Positions 7,234 to 14,513 of a stretch of 17,558 nt of DNA are shown here, in pieces. Source of the DNA: DATESZ01 sp035283845. GTDB lineage: Bacteria; Desulfobacterota; Syntrophia; Syntrophales; JACQWR01. Position 1 is the stretch's first letter, and each line of letters begins with the position of its first letter. The notes below the pieces were generated by a model. The model did no database searches and was not told the DNA's origin. It worked only from the letters and a program-made list of their open reading frames with translations. A program made the translations under genes and the position numbers. The stretch is from positions 1 through 17,558 of the forward strand of contig DATESZ010000235.1 in NCBI GenBank assembly GCA_035283845.1. Reading direction: 5' to 3'.

Positions 7234-8975
7234 CGCTGCTCCCCCCGGCGCTCCATCCCCTCGACTTCTCTGACTAATTGCTGCCTCAGGTAGAGACGGT
7301 AATAGGCCCCCTGCTTCCTCAAAAGTTCCGCGTGGGAGCCCTGTTCGATGATCTGTCCTCCCCGCATGTAGACGATCATGTCCGCTCCCTGGACGGTGGA
7401 TATACGGTGGGAAATCAAGATCGTCGTCCTCTGTTCCATAAACTGGCGCATGTGCTTAAGGATCGCTTCCTCGGTTTCCGTGTCCACGCTGGAGAAGGCG
7501 TCGTCGAGAATTAAAATGGGCGGGTTTTTGATGAGCGCTCTGGCTAAGGCCGTGCGCTGTTTTTGTCCTCCCGACAGGCGCACGCCGCGCTCTCCCAGGA
7601 CGGTATCAAACTGACGGGTGAACTCCCGGATGCTGGGCAACATCTGGGCGATGCGCGCCGATTCCTCAATTGTCTCCATGTCGGCATCCCGATGGCCGAA
7701 GAGGATGTTCTCCCGGATCGTATCGGAAAAAAGGAAGACATCCTGGGAGACGAAGCCAATGGCCTCTTTGAGGTTGGCGAGGGGAATCCGGGTGATGTCG
7801 GCGCCATCGATAAAGACGGCGCCGCGCGGTGGTTCGAAAAGTCTGAGAAGCAGATGCACGAGGGTGCTTTTCCCCGCGCCGGTCTCACCGATGATGCCGC
7901 AGGAGGCGCCGGCGGGAATTGTCAGAGAGATGTCCTTGATGGCTGGAAAGGACCGGTCCCCGTAGGCGAAGCTTAAGTTGCGCAGCTCGATATTGCCCTG
8001 AATTTTCCGTGCCGGTGACGACTGGTTATCCGGCTGGTATCCGGCAGCCACGGGGCTGTCCAGGATTTCAATAATCCTGCTCAGGGCGGAGGCGCCCCTC
8101 TGGTACTGGTTGGCCACGTGGCCGGCAGCCATCACGGGCCAGGTCAGCATGGACAGGTAGCCGTTAAAGGCGACAAATTCTCCCAGGGTCATGGCGCCCT
8201 GCATAACTTTACGACCCCCCATCCACAATACGATCGCGGCGGCCATCCCGGTAAAGACCCGCATGAGGGGCCACAGAACTCCCCAAAGAGTCGCCAGCCG
8301 GAGGTTTTTTCGCAGGTATTCGGAGCTAAGAAGGTTGAAGCCCCGGATCTGATTCTCTTCCTGGGCGTACGCTTGGACAACCCGCATGCCGGCCAGATTC
8401 TCATGGGCGTAAGTGCTGAGCAGGCTCAAGTGCTGCTGGGTGTCCCGTGACCATTGAAAGATGCGCTTGCCTAAGATGCGCACTGAGAGGCTGGTCATGG
8501 GCAGAAACAGGAGAGACCAGAAAGTGAGCGGGGGATCGATAGCGATCATGAAGCCCATGCTTCCTGAGATGACCACTATGGAATCTATGATCGCCAAGGA
8601 CCCTCTTCCTAAGAGCTCCCGCATGGCTTGCATGTCATTAGTCAGGCGGGACATCAAATCGCCGGTCTTGGTATGCTGAAAGTAGGAAAGAGGGAGCTTA
8701 AGGAGATGGGAAAAGACGACGCCCCTCAGGTCCCATTCCACCAGGTGGGAAAAGCCGAAAATATTCATGCGCCAGAAATAGCGAAATATACCCTGAAATA
8801 GAGCGGCCAACAGAATCAGGAGCGGGTACTGGAGCAGGGACCAGGAGGATTCACCTTTACGGGTCATGACATCTATCCCTCCCTTGATCAGCCAAGGAAT
8901 GGCCATGCCCATCAGATCGGTGGCAATAAGGGCGGCGACCCCCATAATCAGCAGGCGCCGGTAGCGTACGATCAA
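7230..8975 (-). CDS. ABC exporter half-transporter, partner with degenerate ATPase site
   Basis: A membrane domain plus ATPase half-exporter (581 residues from TTG at 8975). The transmembrane part covers about residues 1-310; the ATPase has Walker A GETGAGKS (363-370), Q-loop Q411, a canonical LSGGQ signature (467-471) and H523. Its Walker B reads ILILDDAF: D491 is present but the catalytic glutamate is D492. This is the hallmark of the non-hydrolysing site in heterodimers such as TM287/288 and BmrCD, here paired with the LSQGQ subunit downstream. The TTG start has no good ribosome site. The open frame continues upstream to an ATT codon at 9005 preceded by AAAGGAGA with 8 bases of spacing; that start would add 10 residues forming the N-terminal elbow region expected in this family. 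The span given is therefore a minimum and 9005 is my preferred true start. Confidence 0.92.
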   Translation of the reverse strand: MIVRYRRLLIMGVAALIATDLMGMAIPWLIKGGIDVMTRKGESSWSLLQYPLLILLAALFQGIFRYFWRMNIFGFSHLVEWDLRGVVFSHLLKLPLSYFQHTKTGDLMSRLTNDMQAMRELLGRGSLAIIDSIVVISGSMGFMIAIDPPLTFWSLLFLPMTSLSVRILGKRIFQWSRDTQQHLSLLSTYAHENLAGMRVVQAYAQEENQIRGFNLLSSEYLRKNLRLATLWGVLWPLMRVFTGMAAAIVLWMGGRKVMQGAMTLGEFVAFNGYLSMLTWPVMAAGHVANQYQRGASALSRIIEILDSPVAAGYQPDNQSSPARKIQGNIELRNLSFAYGDRSFPAIKDISLTIPAGASCGIIGETGAGKSTLVHLLLRLFEPPRGAVFIDGADITRIPLANLKEAIGFVSQDVFLFSDTIRENILFGHRDADMETIEESARIAQMLPSIREFTRQFDTVLGERGVRLSGGQKQRTALARALIKNPPILILDDAFSSVDTETEEAILKHMRQFMEQRTTILISHRISTVQGADMIVYMRGGQIIEQGSHAELLRKQGAYYRLYLRQQLVREVEGMERRGEQR

Positions 8976-9012
8976 GAATTTGACCCGGGAATAATAGCGA
9001 AAAATGCGTTTA

Positions 9013-9020
9013 TCTCCTTT
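9013..9020 (-). promoter_or_regulatory. Ribosome binding site implying an ATT start at 9005
   Basis: The minus strand reads AAAGGAGA here, followed by an 8-base spacer and then ATT (9005-9003) in frame with the ABC half-transporter gene. No ATG, GTG or TTG other than the one at 8975 occurs in this open stretch, which is bounded upstream by a TGA at 9054-9056. Confidence 0.55.
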
Positions 9021-9120
9021 AAGTATTTCGATTAGTCGTCGGAAAACGGGAGCTCACTAAGCTTCGAATATCCTATAGACGTGCCGCGGATCATCGAATA
9101 GGAGGTGTTGGAAAGCGGGA

Positions 9121-9148
9121 ATAATAGCTTGATTAATCTGAGAATCAA
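9121..9148 (-). promoter_or_regulatory. Possible promoter for the ABC transporter operon
   Basis: On the minus strand TTGATT (9148-9143) and TATTAT (9126-9121) are separated by 16 bases, matching four and five of six sigma-70 positions. The -35 overlaps the last codons of the flavoprotein gene. The 169 bases between the two genes hold no gene and no convincing terminator, so read-through from the upstream cluster is an alternative. Support is weak. Confidence 0.3.
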
Positions 9149-10875
9149 TCCTGTCCGCTCCCCGGATGGAGATGGGTTAATTTTACCGGCCGGGTACGGA
9201 CATGGATCCCTTTGGTCGCGTTCTTTTTAACAATGATGTTTTTTAACCAATTGCGATCATCCCTCTCAGGATGATCCAGTCTTACGTGCGCTCCCCGGGA
9301 TTCTTTTCTGGTCAGTGCGCTAAGCGCTACACTCTTGGCAACCGGCAGCATAAACCTCAATTCCAGGGCATCGAGCAGTTCAGTATTATATTTATACGTT
9401 GCGGGGATGGTTATGTCCTTGAATTTTTCTTCGATGGAGGAAAATATCTCAAGCCCCTCTTTGAGCTTTTTTTCTTCCCGGGCCGGGCCGACCTTTTCCC
9501 ACATAGCCGTCTGCAATTCCCTCTTTAATTCAATTACCCGGTACTTACCATTCTTGCCGACCATGCCCTTTAATCTCTGAACCTGAAAATCGATTAATGA
9601 TTTGTCTACCTTCGGATAATCCTGGCCGGTAATTTCACCTGCGGCCCTTTCTCCTGCCCTTTTTCCGAATACGAACAGTTCTGTCAACGAAACCGAACCT
9701 AAACGGTTTCCTCCATGAACTCCACCGGTTACCTCGCCGCAGGCGTAAAGATTTTCTACTCCCTCGACTTCGCCCCATTCATTTATGACAATCCCGCCCA
9801 TAAAATAATGGGCCGTGGGATAGACATCCCAGGGCTCTTCCCATTCGGCTGCCGCTCGTCCATAGGCAGCCCTGACAAGGTCAGTAAAAGGTTTGAATAT
9901 ACCCTCAGAATAGTGCCGATAAATAATCTTTCCCTGGGGATGGTCTTTATTGGCCTTAAGATCCAGGAGACAGCCGCCATACTTTGTCCCGTTGCCTTTT
10001 GCCGCTTCCAGAATAATGGCATTGGCTACCTGAGCCCTGGTTTTTAAGAAAACACCGGAGAGGATCTCCTTCCCATGGACATTTTTTAATACGCCGGCCG
10101 GACCGGCAGTGAAGGGTTCCCCTACAATAATTCCCACCATTCCCGAAGGATGGGTAAGGGAGAAAGGAATATATTGAACCTGTTCCATATCAACCAGCTT
10201 AGCTCCGGCATCAAGGGCCAGGGTATAACCATCACCCGTGGACACCCGGGAGTCATCGGTATGGGGATAATAGATCCACACCCCCCCCCCTGTGGCAATA
10301 AGTGTCTTTTTAGCTTTGATAACAATGATTTCCCCGGAGGTGAGTTGATAGCAGACCGCCCCCAATACCTTTTTCCCTTCCTTCAGAAGGTCGAATACTA
10401 TGGTCTTTTCCAGGGTTCTAATATTTTTTCTCTGTGAGATCCCGTAGCGTAAACCCTGTCCCATCCCCGATCCAGCAGCGGGGAGAAACAGGCTGCGGGG
10501 GGAGGTATGTCCCCCTGCCTGCATTAGCACATCGGTGGATATTTTGCCCTGGCTATCCCTTTTTACCATTCCTCCAAATCGCTCCAGCAGAATAGGGGCA
10601 TTATGGGCCTCCTTTGCCAATATAAGGCAGAGCTTCTGATTATTTAAATAATCTCCTCCCACGACCATATCCCGCAAAAAGCCCCTTCCCTGCCGGGATG
10701 TGTCAAGATCTCCTTGGGCCATTATCCCTCCGATAATTCTGGTGTTGCCATAGCCGGTATGGTCCTTGGAAAGCAAAATGACATCGGATCCCTTCTCGCT
10801 GGCCACTATCGCGGCAGTAATCCCTGCGCCCCCTGCCCCAATACACAAAAGATCACAACTCTTCTCGATCATCAT
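9145..10875 (-). CDS. FrdA/SdhA-like flavoprotein with altered active site
   Basis: A 576-residue FAD oxidoreductase of the fumarate reductase/succinate dehydrogenase flavoprotein superfamily, without signal peptide and so probably cytoplasmic. The FAD-binding GAGGAG (13-18), HYFMGGI (356-362), the late FAD motif around GGVHGGNRLGS (384-394) and the C-terminal ESRGAH (525-530) are all family features. Several hallmark residues differ from E. coli FrdA: the histidine that links FAD covalently corresponds to N44 (GNTR), the VQYHPT substrate histidine and threonine correspond to I236 and F238, and the catalytic arginine of the RGEGG segment aligns with Ala in TAGPAG (about 256-261). H356 and R391 are retained. 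It therefore likely binds FAD non-covalently and acts on a substrate other than fumarate or succinate. It follows the iron-sulfur subunit gene by 17 bases; AAGGAG precedes the tandem ATGs at 10875 and 10872. The coding strand contains a G10 run at 10281-10290. Confidence 0.88.
   Translation of the reverse strand: MMIEKSCDLLCIGAGGAGITAAIVASEKGSDVILLSKDHTGYGNTRIIGGIMAQGDLDTSRQGRGFLRDMVVGGDYLNNQKLCLILAKEAHNAPILLERFGGMVKRDSQGKISTDVLMQAGGHTSPRSLFLPAAGSGMGQGLRYGISQRKNIRTLEKTIVFDLLKEGKKVLGAVCYQLTSGEIIVIKAKKTLIATGGGVWIYYPHTDDSRVSTGDGYTLALDAGAKLVDMEQVQYIPFSLTHPSGMVGIIVGEPFTAGPAGVLKNVHGKEILSGVFLKTRAQVANAIILEAAKGNGTKYGGCLLDLKANKDHPQGKIIYRHYSEGIFKPFTDLVRAAYGRAAAEWEEPWDVYPTAHYFMGGIVINEWGEVEGVENLYACGEVTGGVHGGNRLGSVSLTELFVFGKRAGERAAGEITGQDYPKVDKSLIDFQVQRLKGMVGKNGKYRVIELKRELQTAMWEKVGPAREEKKLKEGLEIFSSIEEKFKDITIPATYKYNTELLDALELRFMLPVAKSVALSALTRKESRGAHVRLDHPERDDRNWLKNIIVKKNATKGIHVRTRPVKLTHLHPGSGQD
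10281..10290. repeat. Mononucleotide run of ten C (G10 on the coding strand)
   Basis: Ten consecutive C on the plus strand form the coding-strand G10 encoding part of ATGGGV (residues 194-199) of the flavoprotein. A gain or loss of one base would end the 576-residue protein shortly after about residue 200. The length given here keeps the frame open. Confidence 0.95.
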
Positions 10876-10892
10876 TACTCTCCTTATCAGAA

Positions 10893-11567
10893 TTATTGCT
10901 GCTTCCTGAGTAATTCTAAAAATGGTTTAATTACCAATTGCTTAAGAGGGATGCCCGCTATACAGGTGCAACCGGAACAATCGATGCATTTCAATATTCC
11001 CATCTTTTTAGCTTGGGAAGCCCGGTCCAGAGAATCCCGGAGATCATAATGAAGCTGTGCCAGTTTTACAAAACCGAGCGGCCCTCCAAAGGAGCTATCC
11101 TGATAGTCATATTTGGGGCAGGAGGAAAGGCAGGCAAAACATTCCAGACAGCCCATTAACCGGGAATGCTCCGGGGATTGAATCAATGTCTCAGGTTCTG
11201 TCTCCGGATATTTTTCTCTCACGATATAGGGTCTAAACTCTTCCAAATAATTGAAAAAAGGGTCCCGGTCAAAGATCAGATCCCTTATTAAAGGAAGGTG
11301 CTTGAGAGGGGATATTTCTGCATTAGCAGTGATCTCGCTTACACAGGCATATCTGGGATGTCCATTTACATTCACCGCGCAAAGACCGCAGTTTTTGGCT
11401 CTACAGCCATGGTTAAAAGCCAAGGAAGAATCCTGTGTGTCGTAAATCTGCATAAGTATCTCCAGCACCGTGCTTTTTTCTTCTACGGCCACCTTAAATT
11501 CTTCAAATCTATCCTTATTTGCCCCTTCCGGATCATACCTGAGGACTTTTACCGCAATCTTTTTCAT
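10893..11567 (-). CDS. FrdB/SdhB-like iron-sulfur subunit
   Basis: A 224-residue electron-transfer partner of the adjacent flavoprotein. The N-terminal domain binds a [2Fe-2S] cluster through C55, C60, C63 and C75, spaced as in SdhB (C-x4-C-x2-C-x11-C). The C-terminal domain has CLECFACLSSCP with C140, C143, C146 and C150, as expected for a [4Fe-4S] plus a further cluster. The last cysteine group is unusual: C194, C197, C200 and C202 (C-x2-C-x2-C-x-C) in place of the C-x5-C-x3-CP of SdhB, and the following proline is missing, so ligation of the last two clusters may differ. The start ATG at 11567 has AGGAG 7 bases upstream. No membrane-anchor subunit lies in the window, so electrons are probably exchanged with a soluble carrier or an unlinked partner. 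Confidence 0.88.
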   Translation of the reverse strand: MKKIAVKVLRYDPEGANKDRFEEFKVAVEEKSTVLEILMQIYDTQDSSLAFNHGCRAKNCGLCAVNVNGHPRYACVSEITANAEISPLKHLPLIRDLIFDRDPFFNYLEEFRPYIVREKYPETEPETLIQSPEHSRLMGCLECFACLSSCPKYDYQDSSFGGPLGFVKLAQLHYDLRDSLDRASQAKKMGILKCIDCSGCTCIAGIPLKQLVIKPFLELLRKQQ

Positions 11568-11590
11568 CTATCATCTCCTATGCGTGTAAA

Positions 11591-13024
11591 TTACCCCTTA
11601 AACCCATATTCTTTCCAATTACTCAAAACCCTCTCCTGAATCTCCTTTGGATATATATCCTTAAAGGATGCCTTTTTCGGTATCTCATCCTCGCTCCAAT
11701 CCTTTGGCCATGTACAGTCATAAACTACATTTGCTCCAATACTATAGGTTCTATCATGTTCTGACAGATGAGGCATCAGACCATGGCCTTGTGTGTTTGA
11801 TATAGTATGTGTTCCTCTTACAGGATGATGGGCTGTTGAAAATGCATGAAATACCTCTCTCATATCCGTTGGATTCACGCCATCTTCAACGACAATAACC
11901 TTCGGTATAAATGAACCGTTCTTATTCGCCCATATGCAACTCGCTATCCTGTTGGCAATCCCTGAATAGGGAGTCTTTGTTGAGACAACAACAGAAAATA
12001 GACAGCTCTCGGGCGGAGAATATATGCCTGTTATGGGCAGGCCGGCCCTTATGAGATCAGACCTTATATCTGAGGTAAGAGATATGTTCATCGCCACATC
12101 ACAATCATCTATGGGCATTCCCATATTTGATGCTGTCAGTATCGGGTTTTTCCTATGAGTTATTGCCTTCACATGATATACGGGCTTTGGCGATCTGGCG
12201 GATGTCTGATAACCGGGATATTCTCCAAATGGTCCTTCTTCCATTCTCTCATAGGGAGGTATCTCACCCTCTATAACTATCTCTGATGAAGCCGGGACAA
12301 GAAGATCATTTGTCTCACACTTTATAAGACTTAAAGGTTCACCCCTGACCCCTCCTACAACATCCACCTCACTTGTGCCATAGGGAATACAGCCGGTTCC
12401 GATTATGGTTGTAACAGGTTCCGGTGCTATGGCAATAGCAAAGGGCATAGGGATCCCTTTTTCTTCATATTTCGCGTATATCATTCCAACGTGTTGTTGA
12501 GGAAGTAATAATCCCCCCAATCTTTTTTTATCATGGATCATGGCCCTGTACATACCCCAGTTCACCCACCCTGACTCAGGATCTTTCACGATTGTTACAT
12601 GCCATGTGCAGAGATATCTGCCCCCATCCCCGCCATGAATTACTAAAGCAGGAAATTTATATAAATCTACATCATCGCCTTTATGGATCTCCTCTTTACA
12701 GGGGCCATCGCTGACAAGGATAGGTTTAATTAAATTCTTCCTTCCCTCATCATATCTATCGAGAATCTCTGTGTATGTCGACTCTGGAGGCATATCAAGG
12801 GCTATGGCAAGCCTTCTGAATGACGCAATGGGATTGCCCAATACCCTGTACCCTTCCGGATAATCCTTGATCTTCTCAAACAATATTGCCGGACCAACCT
12901 GCTCACATCCCTTTCTCGTTATCGCTCCCGCCTCAAGGTTCCAGTCAACCTCCTTCTTTATCCGTTGTAAATCGCCGCTCTTCTCCAAGGCCCAAATATA
13001 TTCTCTGAAATCTTTGTACGGCAT
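11591..13024 (-). CDS. UbiD-family prFMN (de)carboxylase, copy 1
   Basis: A 477-residue member of the UbiD family, cytoplasmic enzymes that add or remove CO2 at aromatic or unsaturated carbons using prenylated FMN. By spacing against Aspergillus Fdc1, the cofactor-metal ligands are N155, H178 and E219 and the catalytic triad is R160, E263 and E268 (within EGPFGE), all present, so activity is expected. It is about 87% identical to the neighbouring copy 2 (61 differences counted over 476 positions). Differences near the likely active site include L174 and Q176 (F in copy 2) and 207-215. The ATG at 13024 follows a GGGGGG ribosome site; the gap to copy 2 is 16 bases. Length and style resemble the catalytic subunits of phenylphosphate carboxylase and other aryl carboxylases, but the substrate and the direction of reaction are unknown. 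No UbiX-type prenyltransferase is in the window. Confidence 0.92.
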   Translation of the reverse strand: MPYKDFREYIWALEKSGDLQRIKKEVDWNLEAGAITRKGCEQVGPAILFEKIKDYPEGYRVLGNPIASFRRLAIALDMPPESTYTEILDRYDEGRKNLIKPILVSDGPCKEEIHKGDDVDLYKFPALVIHGGDGGRYLCTWHVTIVKDPESGWVNWGMYRAMIHDKKRLGGLLLPQQHVGMIYAKYEEKGIPMPFAIAIAPEPVTTIIGTGCIPYGTSEVDVVGGVRGEPLSLIKCETNDLLVPASSEIVIEGEIPPYERMEEGPFGEYPGYQTSARSPKPVYHVKAITHRKNPILTASNMGMPIDDCDVAMNISLTSDIRSDLIRAGLPITGIYSPPESCLFSVVVSTKTPYSGIANRIASCIWANKNGSFIPKVIVVEDGVNPTDMREVFHAFSTAHHPVRGTHTISNTQGHGLMPHLSEHDRTYSIGANVVYDCTWPKDWSEDEIPKKASFKDIYPKEIQERVLSNWKEYGFKG

Positions 13025-13040
13025 AATTCCCCCCTTTTAA

Positions 13041-14471
13041 TTATTTAAACCCATATTCTTTCCAATTATTCAATACCCTCTCCTGAATCTCCTTTGGATA
13101 TATATCCCTAAAGGATGCCTTCTTCGGTATTTCATCCTCGCTCCAATCCTTTGGCCATGTACAGTCATAAACTACATTTGCTCCAATATTGTAGGCCCTT
13201 TCATGTTCCGATATAAATGGCATCAGTGAGTGACCTGGCGTGTTTGATAGAGTGTGTGTCCCTCTTACGGGATGATGGGCCGTGGAAAATGCATGAAATA
13301 CCTCCCTCATATCCGTCGGATCCACACCGTCTTCAACGACAAAAACCTTTGGCAGGTATGATCCGCTCTTATTTCCCCATATGCAACTCGCTATCCTGTT
13401 GGCAATCCCTGAATAGGGAGTCTTTGTTGAGACAATGACAGCAAGTACACAGCTCTCGGGCGGAATATATATGCCTGTTATGGGTAGACCGGCCCTTATG
13501 AGATCGGACCTCACATCGGAAGCAAAAGATATACTCGTCGTCACATCGCAATCATCTATCGGCATTCCCATATTTGATGCCGTCAGTATCGGGTTCTTCC
13601 TATGGGTTATTGCCTTCACATGATATACGGGTTTTGGTGATTCACCAGATGCCCGATAACCGGGAAATTCTCCAAATGGCCCTTCTTTCATTCTCTCATA
13701 GGGAGGTATCTCGCCCTCTATAACTATCTCTGATGAAGCCGGGACATAAAGATCATTTGTCTCACACTTTACAAGACTTAAAGGTTCGCCCCTGACCCCT
13801 CCTACAATATCCACCTCACTTGTGCCATGGGGAATGCCGCTTGTCCCTATAAAGGTTGTGACCGGCTCCGGAGCTATGGCAATGGCAAAGGGCATAGGAA
13901 TCCCTTTTTCTTCATATTTCGCATATATCATTCCGATATGCTGAAATGGGAAAAGAAGGCCGCCCATCCTGTTTTTATCATGAATCATGGCCCTGTACAT
14001 ACCCCAGTTTACCCACCCTGAATCAGGATCTTTCGTGACTGTTACATGCCATGTGCAGAGATATCTGCCCCCATCCCCGCCATGAATCATTAAAGCAGGA
14101 AATTTATATAAATCCACATCATCGCCTATATGAATCTCCTCTTTGCATGGACCGTCGCTTACAAGAATCGGCTTAATCGGGTTCTTTCTGCCCTCATCAT
14201 ATCTATTGAGAATCTCTGTGTATGTCGAATCCGGAGGCATATCAAGGGCTATGGCAAGCCTCCTGAATGATGCCAGGGGATTGCCCAATACACTATATCC
14301 CTTCGGATAATCCTTAATCTTCTCAAACAATATTGCCGGACCAATCTCCTCGCACCCCTTTCTCGTTATTGCTCCGGCCTCAAGGTTCCAGTCCACCTCC
14401 TTCTTTATCCGTTGTAAATCGCCGCTCTTCTCCAAGGTGTTAATAAATTCCCTAAAATCTTTGTACGGCAT
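13041..14471 (-). CDS. UbiD-family prFMN (de)carboxylase, copy 2
   Basis: A 476-residue tandem duplicate of copy 1 with the same full set of predicted metal ligands (N155, H178, E219) and catalytic residues (R160, E263, E268). Changes are uneven: residues 301-350 carry 11 of the 61 differences and 401-450 carry 8, while residues 451-476 carry only two. The pair F174/F176, just before ligand H178, replaces L and Q found in both other copies, which would make this part of the pocket more hydrophobic. The ATG at 14471 follows a GGGGGG site. Two close UbiD paralogues side by side could form a hetero-oligomer, as PpcA and PpcB do in phenylphosphate carboxylase, or could serve two substrates; the sequence does not decide between these. 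Confidence 0.92.
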   Translation of the reverse strand: MPYKDFREFINTLEKSGDLQRIKKEVDWNLEAGAITRKGCEEIGPAILFEKIKDYPKGYSVLGNPLASFRRLAIALDMPPDSTYTEILNRYDEGRKNPIKPILVSDGPCKEEIHIGDDVDLYKFPALMIHGGDGGRYLCTWHVTVTKDPDSGWVNWGMYRAMIHDKNRMGGLLFPFQHIGMIYAKYEEKGIPMPFAIAIAPEPVTTFIGTSGIPHGTSEVDIVGGVRGEPLSLVKCETNDLYVPASSEIVIEGEIPPYERMKEGPFGEFPGYRASGESPKPVYHVKAITHRKNPILTASNMGMPIDDCDVTTSISFASDVRSDLIRAGLPITGIYIPPESCVLAVIVSTKTPYSGIANRIASCIWGNKSGSYLPKVFVVEDGVDPTDMREVFHAFSTAHHPVRGTHTLSNTPGHSLMPFISEHERAYNIGANVVYDCTWPKDWSEDEIPKKASFRDIYPKEIQERVLNNWKEYGFK

Positions 14472-14513
14472 AATCCCCCCTCTTAAGGTTTGATTGGTTT
14501 CAAGACCGCCTAC

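Noticed and set aside
9129..9148. TTGATT/AATCAA inverted repeat at the end of the flavoprotein gene as a terminator
   Set aside because: Only six AT-rich base pairs, part of it inside the coding sequence, and no following T run.
9101..9240. Plus-strand frame starting after AGGAGGTG near 9102
   Set aside because: The ribosome-like site is good, but the frame is short, mostly antisense to the flavoprotein gene, and has no recognisable product.
9145..11567. Assignment of the flavoprotein and iron-sulfur genes as true frdAB or sdhAB
   Set aside because: Key substrate and FAD-linking residues are replaced and no membrane anchor subunit is present, so the gene symbols would mislead.
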